A DNA stretch of 17,320 bases from Candidatus Zixiibacteriota bacterium (GCA_022570975.1 JACZYS010000014.1:3707-21026), one strand, 5' to 3'. Positions 7,725-15,119 are shown, counted from the first letter of the stretch. Numbers and translations: made by a program. The notes: a model not told the origin generated them from the letters alone.

Positions 7725-9124
7725 ATGACTAAAAAAAAAGTGAAAATTTAACTGACCATGAAACTATCGCCTCCATTATCACTCCTGCCGGAGAAGGCGG
7801 CATAGCAGCAATTCGCATCGCCGGTGAAAACAGCACAAAAATATTAAGCAAGCATTTTAAGCCTCTTAAAGATTCCAAAAACGAGGCAAAGCCGTTTCTG
7901 ATGCGTTATGGCAAGTTTGTTTCTTCTGAAAATGAGTCAATCGATGAAGTGATGGCAGTCGTTATGCCGGCCGGTCAGTCTTACACCGGACTGTCACAGG
8001 CAGAAATTTTTTGCCACGGCGGAAGACAGGTGGCCTCACTTATTTTGGATGAAATTGTTAAATCAGGGGCACGTACGGCAGAGCCGGGCGAATTTACCAA
8101 GCTGGCCTTCCTTTCCGGAAAAATAGATTTGTCAAAAGCAGAAGCGGTAGCCGAAATAATTTCAGCCAACACCGAACAATCATACCGGGCCGCACGAGAG
8201 CATTTACTGGGAAACTACTCCAAACTGATTGATGATATTTATTCCGATTTGATTTCTCTTTTAGCTCAGGTGGAAGCATCAATTGATTTTCCCGAAGAGG
8301 AATTAAGTCCGAATGAAACGAAAGCACTGCTTAAACTCTCAGACAAAAATATAAATCAAATTTCATCCCTGCTTGAGACTTATAAAGGCGGAAAGATAAT
8401 CAAAGAAGGTTTCAAGATTGCCTTAGCCGGTAAAACTAATGCCGGAAAATCTTCCCTCTTCAACCAACTGCTGAAAGAGCAAAGAGCTATTGTTGCCCCT
8501 ACCGAAGGAACCACCAGAGATTTTCTTTCTGAATGGATTGATATAGACGGATACGCAATAAATATAATTGACACTGCAGGAATAAGAAAAGATGCTGAGC
8601 ATGTCGAAAAAATTGGTCAGGAGTCGGCAAAGAAAATAATTGAAGATTCTGACTTAACCCTCTGGATGTTTGATCAGACAGACAAAGACGCATTTGAAAA
8701 AGCTCATTCAAACTCACAGGAAATCAAAGCCCGGGAGATTTTGCTTGTTGCCAATAAATCTGATTTGATAAGCAGCGAAAAATGGAGCAAACAGTCCAAT
8801 CAAACTCTGAATATTGTTGAAACATCATGCAAGACCGGTGAGGGCATCAAAGAACTGCAACGCAAAATCTTAGAAATCATAAGAGCAAATGCAAAAGATA
8901 GCAGCTCGGGTGTAATAGTTACATCACGCCGTCACCAGAAGAAATTGAAAGCTGCTTTAAGTCACTTACGAATTGCAAGAAAACATATCGAAGTATCAGA
9001 ATCTCCGGATATCACCGCCTTTGAACTAAGAATGGGCGCAAATGAGCTTGAAGAAATAACTGGCCGAATCTACAACGAACAAATTCTGGGTGAAATTTTT
9101 TCAAAATTCTGCATAGGCAAATAG
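7725..9124 (+). CDS. mnmE: tRNA modification GTPase MnmE, start frameshifted at an A9 run
   Basis: MnmE with MnmG adds the (carboxymethyl)aminomethyl group at C5 of wobble U34 in tRNA. The frame from ~7733 encodes the N-terminal formyl-THF domain (HETIASIITPAGEGGIAAIR), a helical domain, and a G domain. The G-domain motifs are GKTNAGKS (G1, ~8428-8451), TEGTTRD (G2), DTAGIR (G3), NKSD (G4) and SCKTGEG (G5). The C-terminus is CIGK, whose Cys is catalytic. No ATG, GTG or TTG lies in this frame before ATG 7901, which would delete about 50 conserved residues. ATG 7725 reads MTKKK and then leaves frame after nine A; a tenth A would give MTKKKSENLTDHETIAS. This is therefore a one-base error, a slippage site or a real lesion. 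It lies 8 bases after yidC. Confidence 0.93.
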
Positions 9125-9143
9125 GCATTGGCGATGCCTTTTT
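9123..9143 (+). terminator. Probable intrinsic terminator after mnmE
   Basis: AGGCAT (9123-9128), loop TGGCG, ATGCCT (9134-9139) and then four further T. The stem begins within the mnmE stop codon. It is a compact 6-bp hairpin with a T tract, suggesting that the rpmH-mnmE transcript ends or attenuates here before mnmG. Confidence 0.55.
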
Positions 9144-9293
9144 GGGCTAATACAATTAACATTACTAGGTCCTTGCTATAAATATTAATAAGCGTTCTAT
9201 TGGCTAAAAAGTTCACAAACGCCAGTCTGTTTGGTCCTAATAAAATTAATAGTATTAGATAATACATAATTTCCTGTTATATTCCTTCTGCTA
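9144..9293. other. Leader region of mnmG with imperfect direct repeats
   Basis: About 150 AT-rich bases between the mnmE terminator and mnmG. Two 22-base segments, 9147-9168 and 9237-9258, match at 18 positions (both begin CTAATA, contain AATTAA and end TAG). The second is also a CTAATA...TATTAG inverted repeat. No clear promoter hexamers and no Shine-Dalgarno before mnmG were found. The mnmG promoter presumably lies here. Confidence 0.35.
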
Positions 9294-11153
9294 ATGTATG
9301 ATTTAATTGTAATAGGTGGCGGTCACGCCGGAGTTGAAGCTGCCCTGGCAGCTTCTCGAATGGATAAAAAAGTAGCCATTGTCACCATGGATGCTTCCAA
9401 GTTGGCCTTGATGTCCTGCAATCCAGCTATCGGCGGGGTTGGTAAATCTCATGTAGTCAAAGAAATAGATGCCTTAGGCGGAATTATGGGCGAGGCTATT
9501 GATGCCACCGGAATACAGTTTCGGAGACTGAATCTTTCTCGCGGTCCGGCCGTCTGGTCAACCAGAGTTCAGGCTGACCGGGTCAAGTATAATCAGTACA
9601 TAGTAGATTTTGTTAACTCAGATAAGAATGTAGAAGTTATTGAGGCCCTTGCCGGAGAGCTTTTGGTTAAGAACCACAAAATCGAAGGAATAAAGACAGA
9701 ATCCGGCGAGGCCATATTGTCAAAGACCGTCATTATAGCTTCCGGGACATTTTTGGGCGGATTGATTCATATCGGAGAGAAAAAAATAAAGGCTGGCAGA
9801 TTCGGTGAAAATGCCGCCTATAAACTGTCTGAGTCTTTAAAATCAATTGGTTTTAAGACAGGAAGACTCAAAACCGGAACTCCTCCCAGAATTGACGGCC
9901 GAACAATTGACTGGAATAAGTGTGAGATCCAACCGGGTCACGAGCCCATTCCGTTCTTTTCAAGCCGTTCTCGCCGTGAGCCTTTCAAGCAAACGCCTTG
10001 CTATTTGACTTATACATCAGAGAAGACCAAAGAGATCATTTCAACAAATTTCCATCGCTCGCCAATATTTTCAGGTCAGGTAGATTCTACCGGACCCAGA
10101 TATTGTCCTTCTATTGAAGATAAATTTTACCGCTTTAAAGATAAGGACAAGCATCAGCTTTTCCTTGAACCGGAAGGGAACGGGACCGATGATATATATC
10201 CAAACGGATTTTCAACCTCTCTTCCCGAAGATATTCAACGTCTGGCAATAAGGTCGGTAATTGGTATGGAAGAAGCAATAGTAACCCGTCCTGGTTACGC
10301 GGTAGAATATGATTATTGTCCGGCTAATCAGATAAAGCCGACTATGGAGACCCGGCTGGTGCAGGGGCTCTTTCTTGCCGGCCAGATTAACGGAACCTCA
10401 GGATATGAAGAAGCTGCCGGACAAGGACTTATGGCCGGAATTAACGCTGTTTTGTATATTGAGAAAGAAAAACCCTTTATACTTGACCGCTCTGAGGCGT
10501 ATATCGGAGTTATGATTGATGATATAACAACTCGCTCAACTACCGAACCATATAGACTTTTTACTTCGCGGGCAGAATACAGACTGGCAATGAGAGAGGA
10601 TAACACCAGAGACCGGTTAATGGAAAAAGGGGAAAAACTTGGATTACTGTCTGGCCGGGAATATTCTTTATTTGTATCCCTTCAGGCAGAAACCTCAAGA
10701 ATTGAAAAACAATTGCCCAAAATACAGCTTAGGACCAGTCAGATTGGAGAGATTGGGAAGAGATTTATCCGCACCGACATGACAACGCTTGAAAATCTTG
10801 TCCGTCAGCCAGGTTTATCTATAAGCACAACAGTCTCTTATATTGAAGAATTTGCGCCGGAGTTATCCACAAACAGGGAAGCAATTGAGCGGGCAATAAT
10901 TTCTGTGAGGTATTCCGGATATGTAGAAAAACAACAGCGAGAGATTGACAAATTCAAGAAGCTGGAAAATGAAAAAATCCCTTCAGATTTCGACTATTCC
11001 TCTATTGTCGGTCTTAAGACTGAGGCTAAGGAAAAATTTACCCTGTTCAGACCTTCTTCTTTGGGGCAGGCAGGAAGAATCGAAGGGGTTACACCGGGTG
11101 ATGTTTCCGTTCTCTCAATCTATCTGACCAGAATCAAATCAATCGCTATTTGA
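9294..11153 (+). CDS. mnmG: tRNA uridine 5-carboxymethylaminomethyl modification enzyme MnmG (GidA)
   Basis: A 619-residue FAD/NADH-dependent partner of MnmE. The N-terminal Rossmann dinucleotide-binding motif GGGHAGVEAA starts at residue 8. Family signature 1, GPRYCPSIEDK, is at 267-277 and includes the conserved Cys271. Signature 2, AGQINGTSGYEEAAGQG, is near 361-378. The C-terminal helical region (YSGYVEKQ, the GLKTEAKEK area and the ending GVTPGDVSVLSIYL) matches the MnmE- and tRNA-binding tail. The length equals the family norm of about 620-630. The start MYDLIVIGGG is standard, although no Shine-Dalgarno precedes ATG 9294. rsmG follows 10 bases later, the widespread mnmG-rsmG pair. One DnaA-box sequence (TTATCCACA) occurs in its coding region at 10863-10871. 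Confidence 0.98.
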   Translation: MYDLIVIGGGHAGVEAALAASRMDKKVAIVTMDASKLALMSCNPAIGGVGKSHVVKEIDALGGIMGEAIDATGIQFRRLNLSRGPAVWSTRVQADRVKYNQYIVDFVNSDKNVEVIEALAGELLVKNHKIEGIKTESGEAILSKTVIIASGTFLGGLIHIGEKKIKAGRFGENAAYKLSESLKSIGFKTGRLKTGTPPRIDGRTIDWNKCEIQPGHEPIPFFSSRSRREPFKQTPCYLTYTSEKTKEIISTNFHRSPIFSGQVDSTGPRYCPSIEDKFYRFKDKDKHQLFLEPEGNGTDDIYPNGFSTSLPEDIQRLAIRSVIGMEEAIVTRPGYAVEYDYCPANQIKPTMETRLVQGLFLAGQINGTSGYEEAAGQGLMAGINAVLYIEKEKPFILDRSEAYIGVMIDDITTRSTTEPYRLFTSRAEYRLAMREDNTRDRLMEKGEKLGLLSGREYSLFVSLQAETSRIEKQLPKIQLRTSQIGEIGKRFIRTDMTTLENLVRQPGLSISTTVSYIEEFAPELSTNREAIERAIISVRYSGYVEKQQREIDKFKKLENEKIPSDFDYSSIVGLKTEAKEKFTLFRPSSLGQAGRIEGVTPGDVSVLSIYLTRIKSIAI

Positions 11154-11163
11154 GCTAAACTGT

Positions 11164-11796
11164 ATGGTCCCAGACCTTTTCGAATACAACAGCAAAAGCC
11201 TGATAGATTTATTATCTCTAAATGAGCATTTATCTCAATATTTTTCTATGTTAAGGGAAGAAAATAAGAAGATCAATCTTGTTTCACGTGAAACAATTGA
11301 ATCCGGGCTTGAAAAGCTTGCCTTAGAATCAATCCTTCCTTTTGAGAAAATTGCATGCTGTTTGTTTGATAATTACCTGGATATAGGCTCTGGCGGTGGG
11401 TTTCCTTCATTTCCAATATCAATAATGAAGAGTATAAAATCAGCTACATTGATAGAAAGAACCGGGAAAAAAGCCGCAGCCCTCAAGGATTTTGCAAAAG
11501 AACTTAACATAGAGTCTAATATTATTGAGCAGAATTTCGATGAAATCAAATTCGAAATTCAATTTAACTTAATTACGATGAGATTGGTTAAATTGTCCAA
11601 CGGACTGCTTGCAAAAATCATGAAATTGCTCAAAGATGATGGAATTTTTGTTTACTACTCTTTTCCGGCAGAAAATATTAATTCGGAGAAATTCAGTTTC
11701 AGAGTCTTTGAGACAAGAGACCTGGCTATTCTTAAAAATGACAAACTTGCTCAATCAAAGTCATTTACGCTCTTTGCAAACAACCGCAGTGTTTGA
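11164..11796 (+). CDS. rsmG: 16S rRNA (guanine-527-N7)-methyltransferase RsmG (GidB)
   Basis: A 210-residue SAM-dependent methyltransferase that makes m7G527 in 16S rRNA. The SAM-binding glycine-rich loop DIGSGGGFPSFP is at residues 73-84. The acidic end of strand 2 is LIERTGKKAAALKDF (96-110), and ITMRLVKL (137-144) matches the conserved ITxRAV strand. The N-terminal NKKINLVSRET (34-44) is the family KxNLxS/A region. It starts at ATG 11164, 10 bases after the mnmG stop, so coupled expression is likely. A perfect parS site is embedded in codons 39-45, so this segment carries both protein and partition information. Confidence 0.96.
   Translation: MVPDLFEYNSKSLIDLLSLNEHLSQYFSMLREENKKINLVSRETIESGLEKLALESILPFEKIACCLFDNYLDIGSGGGFPSFPISIMKSIKSATLIERTGKKAAALKDFAKELNIESNIIEQNFDEIKFEIQFNLITMRLVKLSNGLLAKIMKLLKDDGIFVYYSFPAENINSEKFSFRVFETRDLAILKNDKLAQSKSFTLFANNRSV
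11280..11295. other. parS: parS centromere-like site (ParB-binding) inside rsmG
   Basis: TGTTTCACGTGAAACA at 11280-11295 is an exact match to the bacterial parS consensus. Flanking T and A extend the palindrome to 18 bp (11279-11296). It lies within rsmG, about 0.6 kb upstream of parA and parB. ParB is expected to load here, spread as a CTP-dependent clamp, and be moved by ParA. Confidence 0.95.
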
Positions 11797-11889
11797 AAAC
11801 AGCAAAAAATAATAATCTTTTTTGTTGAAATAATATCTCCTCTTCAAGTAATTACACTCAAGTAAATAGAAACATTACAAAACTTTTAT
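11797..11889. other. rsmG-parA intergenic region with hairpin and direct repeat
   Basis: An AT-rich inverted repeat (11800-11809 with 11818-11827, one G-U pair, 8-base loop) is followed by two copies of TCAAGTAA (11844-11851 and 11858-11865) spaced 14 bases apart. These could be a weak terminator and an operator or promoter region for parAB. No convincing -35/-10 pair was identified. Confidence 0.3.
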
Positions 11890-11891
11890 TT

Positions 11892-11895
11892 GGAG
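11892..11895 (+). promoter_or_regulatory. Shine-Dalgarno that fixes the parA start
   Basis: GGAG lies 6 bases before TTG 11902. An in-frame TTG at 11890 overlaps this GGAG and has no ribosome-binding site of its own, so 11902 is the better start and gives the usual MAKIIAIANQKGG N-terminus. Confidence 0.65.
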
Positions 11896-11901
11896 TATAA
11901 C

Positions 11902-12660
11902 TTGGCCAAAATAATTGCAATCGCCAACCAAAAAGGGGGGGTGGGGAAAACTACCACCGCCGTCAATCTGGCATCCTGTTTGGCTGCGGCAGAAATGAAA
12001 ACCGTTTTAGTCGATATGGACCCCCAGGCAAACTCTACCAGCGGCGTTGGAATAAACCCGGCTAAAATAGAGCATTCTATCTATGATATTCTTATAGGAA
12101 ATTGTACCGCTTCGGAAGTTGTCATGTCCACCGATTTAAAATATCTAAACCTCATTCCTTCATCAATCTCGCTGGTAGGTGCGGAAGTTGAACTGGTGAA
12201 TCTGATTTCTCGTGAAACAAAACTGAAAGTAGCTTTAAAGTCAATAGTCGATGACTTCCGCTATATTATCATTGATTGTCCGCCATCGCTGGGGCTGTTA
12301 ACCATTAACACTCTTACCGCGGCTGATTCTATTTTGATCCCGATCCAGTGCGAATATTATGCTCTTGAAGGATTAAGCCAGCTGATGAACACTATCAATT
12401 TAGTAAAAGAAAATCTCAATCCCAGCTTGGAGATAGAAGGAGTGCTCTTGACTATGTACGATTCACGTTTGAATCTCTCCCGGCAGGTATCAGAAGAAGT
12501 GCGCAATCATTTTGCCGGTAAGGTATATAACACGACCATATCACGAAACGTCCGTCTTTCGGAAGCGCCATCATTTGGAAAGCCAATAATTCTTTATGAT
12601 GTCCTTTCTACCGGCGCAGAAAACTATATGTCCTTAACAAAAGAGGTGCTGGCGTCATGA
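11902..12660 (+). CDS. parA: Chromosome partitioning ATPase ParA (Soj)
   Basis: A 252-residue deviant Walker-type ATPase that forms the nucleoid-bound gradient driving ParB-parS segregation. The N-terminus MAKIIAIANQKGGVGKTT is canonical and carries signature Lys11 plus Lys16 of the deviant P-loop. VDMDPQANST (37-46) is the A' motif and IIIDCPPSLG (from ~122) is Walker B. Basic residues in the RQVSEEVR and ISRNVRLSEAP stretches match the DNA-binding region of chromosomal ParA. It lacks the N-terminal helix-turn-helix of plasmid type Ia ParA, as expected for a chromosomal protein. The start codon is TTG. It ends in an ATGA overlap with parB. The P-loop codons contain a run of seven G. Confidence 0.97.
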   Translation: MAKIIAIANQKGGVGKTTTAVNLASCLAAAEMKTVLVDMDPQANSTSGVGINPAKIEHSIYDILIGNCTASEVVMSTDLKYLNLIPSSISLVGAEVELVNLISRETKLKVALKSIVDDFRYIIIDCPPSLGLLTINTLTAADSILIPIQCEYYALEGLSQLMNTINLVKENLNPSLEIEGVLLTMYDSRLNLSRQVSEEVRNHFAGKVYNTTISRNVRLSEAPSFGKPIILYDVLSTGAENYMSLTKEVLAS

Positions 12661-13502
12661 ATAAAGTAGTTTTGGGAAAAGGACTGAATGCTCTGTTGTC
12701 AAATGAACATACAGAAAGCCTAGTAAAACGAAAATATAAGATGGTCCCGATTGACTCACTTCAACCAAACCCTATGCAGCCGCGCAAATCGTTTGATGTT
12801 GAAAGTATCATGGAGCTATCAGAATCTATCAAAGAGAATGGAATAATTCAACCCCTGATTGTTCAGCAGAGCGGGTTATCATATGTCATTATTGCCGGCG
12901 AAAGACGTTACCGCGCATCCAAGCTTGCAAACTTAAATGAAGTGCCTGTACTGGTGACAGATGATACATCTGATTTAAAAAAATTGGAGCTTGCTCTTGT
13001 TGAAAATATTCAGAGAGAGAACCTGAATATTATAGAAACCGCCGAAGGATATGCTTCTTTGGTAGAACAATTTGGCTATACTCAGCAACAGCTCTCTGAC
13101 CGCATCGGGAAAAGCCGCACAACTATTGCAAATCAATTAAGGCTTTTGAAGCTGCCTCATAAAGTTAAGGAGATGGTCAGGTCTGGAAAACTGACCGAAG
13201 GTCATGCCAGGGCTCTTCTATCGTTAGGTGACGAGGAGGAACAGTTAAAGTTTGCAGAAAAAATTGCTAATGAATCTATGTCCGTCAGGGTCGTTGAAGA
13301 GCAAATATACAAGCCAAAAAAGCGAAGACTGGTGCCTAAACTAAAAAATCTGGAAATCACGGAAGCAGAGTCAAAACTAAAACAAATTATGGGAACCTCG
13401 GTCAAAATTGTTCCCGGCCTAAAAAGAAGCAGAATTGAAATTGAATATTATGGTGTCGAAGATTTAAACAGATTGCTGGAGCTTTTTGGCACAATAAATT
13501 GA
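12657..13502 (+). CDS. parB: Chromosome partitioning protein ParB (Spo0J)
   Basis: A 281-residue ParB CTPase and DNA clamp that binds parS. The N-terminal LGKGLNALL (6-14) is the ParA-activating motif. The CTP-binding domain holds GERRYRASKLA (81-91) and ENIQRENLN (116-124). The helix-turn-helix (about 144-165, QQQLSDRIGKSRTTIANQLR) reads parS. TEGHARALL (180-188) is conserved, and the C-terminal ~50 residues form the dimerisation domain. The start codon overlaps the parA stop (ATGA), a translational coupling arrangement. A perfect parS in rsmG is the obvious target. All motifs are intact. Confidence 0.97.
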   Translation: MNKVVLGKGLNALLSNEHTESLVKRKYKMVPIDSLQPNPMQPRKSFDVESIMELSESIKENGIIQPLIVQQSGLSYVIIAGERRYRASKLANLNEVPVLVTDDTSDLKKLELALVENIQRENLNIIETAEGYASLVEQFGYTQQQLSDRIGKSRTTIANQLRLLKLPHKVKEMVRSGKLTEGHARALLSLGDEEEQLKFAEKIANESMSVRVVEEQIYKPKKRRLVPKLKNLEITEAESKLKQIMGTSVKIVPGLKRSRIEIEYYGVEDLNRLLELFGTIN

Positions 13503-14266
13503 GTCAAATGTCAAAATATATTACCATAATGCTCGTACCTGATGGCGGAGAGCACGGAAGAGAATTCAGAATAAAGAAATGGCTGCTGAAGTTTGTGATG
13601 AGCTCCATGGCTGCTGTACTGCTGGGGATTATTCTGTTCTTTTCTTTCTATGGCAAGATTTTGGCCCGGGCAGCTTCGGCAGAAAGACTGGAAAACGAAA
13701 ACCAAAAACTTATCAGGTATCAGTATAAAGTGAAGCTGCTTGAAGAAAATCTTGAACAAACCCGAGAGGTGGTGAGCCGGTTAATTGAATTGGCAGGTAT
13801 AGATTATGAATTTCCGGATTTTCCAAGCGACTCGGCATTATTTGCCCAGCTTGATAAAAAGGGAATGGCGGTAGTGGCCAGGTCGGTTGGCGATGATTTC
13901 ACTCTTCCCTCGGGCATGCCCCTGGTCGGATTTGTCAGTCAGGATTTTGAAATTGAAGAATCAAGTCACTACCATCCGGGAATCGATATTGCCTGTGGAG
14001 AAGGAACGCCTGTATTAACAACAGCATCCGGCGAAATTATTTATTCCGGATTCAATGAAGTTTATGGAAATATGGTCGTTATAAAACATAATGACTCGGT
14101 TAAATCAATTTATGGACACAACAAAGAAAATTTGGTAAAACAGGGAGAGTTTGTTGAGGCCGGTAGCAGGATTGCGTTGTCTGGCAATACCGGAAAATCT
14201 ACCGCGCCTCATTTACATTATGAAGTAAGAATAAACGATAAACCAATAAACCCACTGGATTTATAA
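13499..14266 (+). CDS. Membrane-anchored M23 family peptidase (LytM-type)
   Basis: A 255-residue bitopic protein. A short cytoplasmic segment precedes one TM helix (~31-51), a periplasmic coiled coil (~58-97) and a C-terminal LytM domain. Zinc ligands are H159 and D163 (in HPGID) and H240 (in HLHYE), with H207 (YGHNKENL) and H238 as catalytic histidines. All are present, so an active peptidoglycan endopeptidase is expected. TTG 13499 overlaps the parB stop (TTGA); ATG 13508 is an alternative start three codons later, and neither has a good ribosome-binding site. The bactofilin gene begins 3 bases after its stop. This peptidase-bactofilin pairing resembles the cell-shape modules of Helicobacter (Csd1/CcmA type), so a role in local wall remodelling is inferred. 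Confidence 0.92.
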   Translation: MSQMSKYITIMLVPDGGEHGREFRIKKWLLKFVMSSMAAVLLGIILFFSFYGKILARAASAERLENENQKLIRYQYKVKLLEENLEQTREVVSRLIELAGIDYEFPDFPSDSALFAQLDKKGMAVVARSVGDDFTLPSGMPLVGFVSQDFEIEESSHYHPGIDIACGEGTPVLTTASGEIIYSGFNEVYGNMVVIKHNDSVKSIYGHNKENLVKQGEFVEAGSRIALSGNTGKSTAPHLHYEVRINDKPINPLDL

Positions 14267-14269
14267 ATT

Positions 14270-14692
14270 ATGAAAAAAAACAATTATAACGAAACGGAAG
14301 GTATAATGAATACCATCATAGGAAAAGATACTCATATCAACGGAACGGTTAATGTCAAAGGTTCTCTCAGGGTCGATGGATCTCTAACCGGAAAGATCAT
14401 CTGCACTGAATGTGTAACAATTGGAGCCAGCGGTCAAGTTGATGCAGAAATAGAAGCTGCTTCAGCTATTATTGCCGGAAAACTAAAAGGAAATATAGTG
14501 ACCATTGAGACTATTGAACTCCAGGCAAAATGTGAAATGGAAGGTGATTTAAAAACTAAGTCACTGGTGATTGAACAGGGAGCTATTTTCTGTGGTGCCT
14601 GTAATATGAAAGAAACCAGAAACGATCTCGGATTCCTGCCTCCGGAAAATGAACCTGAAATGGAAATGTCAGAATCAACCGAATCTGACTAG
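14270..14692 (+). CDS. Bactofilin (polymer-forming cytoskeletal protein)
   Basis: A 140-residue protein. Residues ~14-113 are a bactofilin beta-helix with repeating short strands and Gly-rich turns (TIIGKDTHINGTV, GSLRVDGSLTGKI, GQVDAEIEA, GKLKGNIV, EMEGDLKTK, GAIFCGAC). The C-terminal tail is acidic (EPEMEMSESTESD) and probably disordered. Bactofilins polymerise without nucleotide and scaffold cell-wall enzymes or, in Myxococcus, the ParABS machinery. The start is either ATG 14270 (no ribosome-binding site) or ATG 14306, which has GGAAGG 4 bases upstream and gives a typical MNTIIGKDT start. Five cysteines include C45-x-x-C48 and C108-x-x-C111, which is unusual. It is the last gene before the candidate origin. 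Confidence 0.95.
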   Translation: MKKNNYNETEGIMNTIIGKDTHINGTVNVKGSLRVDGSLTGKIICTECVTIGASGQVDAEIEAASAIIAGKLKGNIVTIETIELQAKCEMEGDLKTKSLVIEQGAIFCGACNMKETRNDLGFLPPENEPEMEMSESTESD

Positions 14693-15119
14693 AGTTATTC
14701 AGATTTCCAATATTATGTGGAAAAACAGCCAATTTTGTGGATAACCGGCTAACATTTTGAAGGCAAAGCAGATACGTATGTATTTGTCCGGTCGCGACGA
14801 CTTGTTTATCCACAATGCCAAAATGGCTTAATCGTTTATAATATATATACTTAAATAAATTGATTAAATATTCATTTCTATTGTTCACCGTAAATCATTG
14901 TTCTTCATTTGGTTACCGCTTAGTCTCGCCAAACTTGACGCTTTTAAGAAAATCTGGGTGTTTCCGTGCAAAAACAAAAAGAAATAATGCTCCTTTTTAT
15001 TGATAAAATCTGTTGAATCTCAATAGGATATCAGTTTTTTCCCCAAACAATTGTAAAAGGCTTATATTGTTGCAAACAAATGTTCATAATAATCTGATAT
15101 TTGAAATCAGGAGGAATAA
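14693..15119. other. oriC: 427-base non-coding region holding a candidate replication origin
   Basis: The left half holds DnaA-box sequences: TGTGGAAAA (14716-14724, near-match), TGTGGATAA (14736-14744, perfect, reverse) and TTATCCACA (14806-14814, perfect, forward). Boxes two and three form a 10-bp inverted repeat when one flanking base is included. Between them lie the palindromes ATACGTAT (14772-14779) and GTCGCGAC (14791-14798). An almost pure A/T block (about 14829-14880) follows, suitable as an unwinding element. The right half (14885-15119) has no recognised structure apart from the MoxR ribosome-binding site and presumably its promoter. parS and parAB are 2-4 kb away. No dnaA gene is nearby, and genes on both sides run in the same direction, so this remains a candidate. 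Confidence 0.55.
15109..15114 (+). promoter_or_regulatory. Strong Shine-Dalgarno of the MoxR gene
   Basis: AGGAGG lies 5 bases before ATG 15120. It is the only perfect six-base match before a gene start seen in the window and fixes the MoxR start. Confidence 0.85.

Noticed and set aside
9070..9267. 65-codon minus-strand ORF across the mnmE end and mnmG leader
   Set aside because: Low-complexity Leu/Ile-rich product, antisense to the conserved mnmE C-terminus and its terminator; no support as a gene.
11800..11827. AT-rich hairpin after rsmG as a firm terminator
   Set aside because: The stem is almost all A-U pairs and no T tract follows it; it is kept only as a weak feature of the intergenic region.
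11932..11947. G7-T-G4 run in parA as a G-quadruplex or frameshift site
   Set aside because: Only three usable G tracts are present, and the run simply encodes the conserved KGGVGK P-loop with the frame intact.
13499..13510. ATG 13508 as the only start of the M23 gene
   Set aside because: TTG 13499 overlaps the parB stop in a coupling arrangement, and neither start has a Shine-Dalgarno, so the choice cannot be settled from sequence.
14583..14888. 101-codon minus-strand ORF overlapping the bactofilin end and the candidate origin
   Set aside because: It lies antisense to the bactofilin coding sequence, has no recognisable motif and no ribosome-binding site, and its 5' end falls in the AT-rich block.
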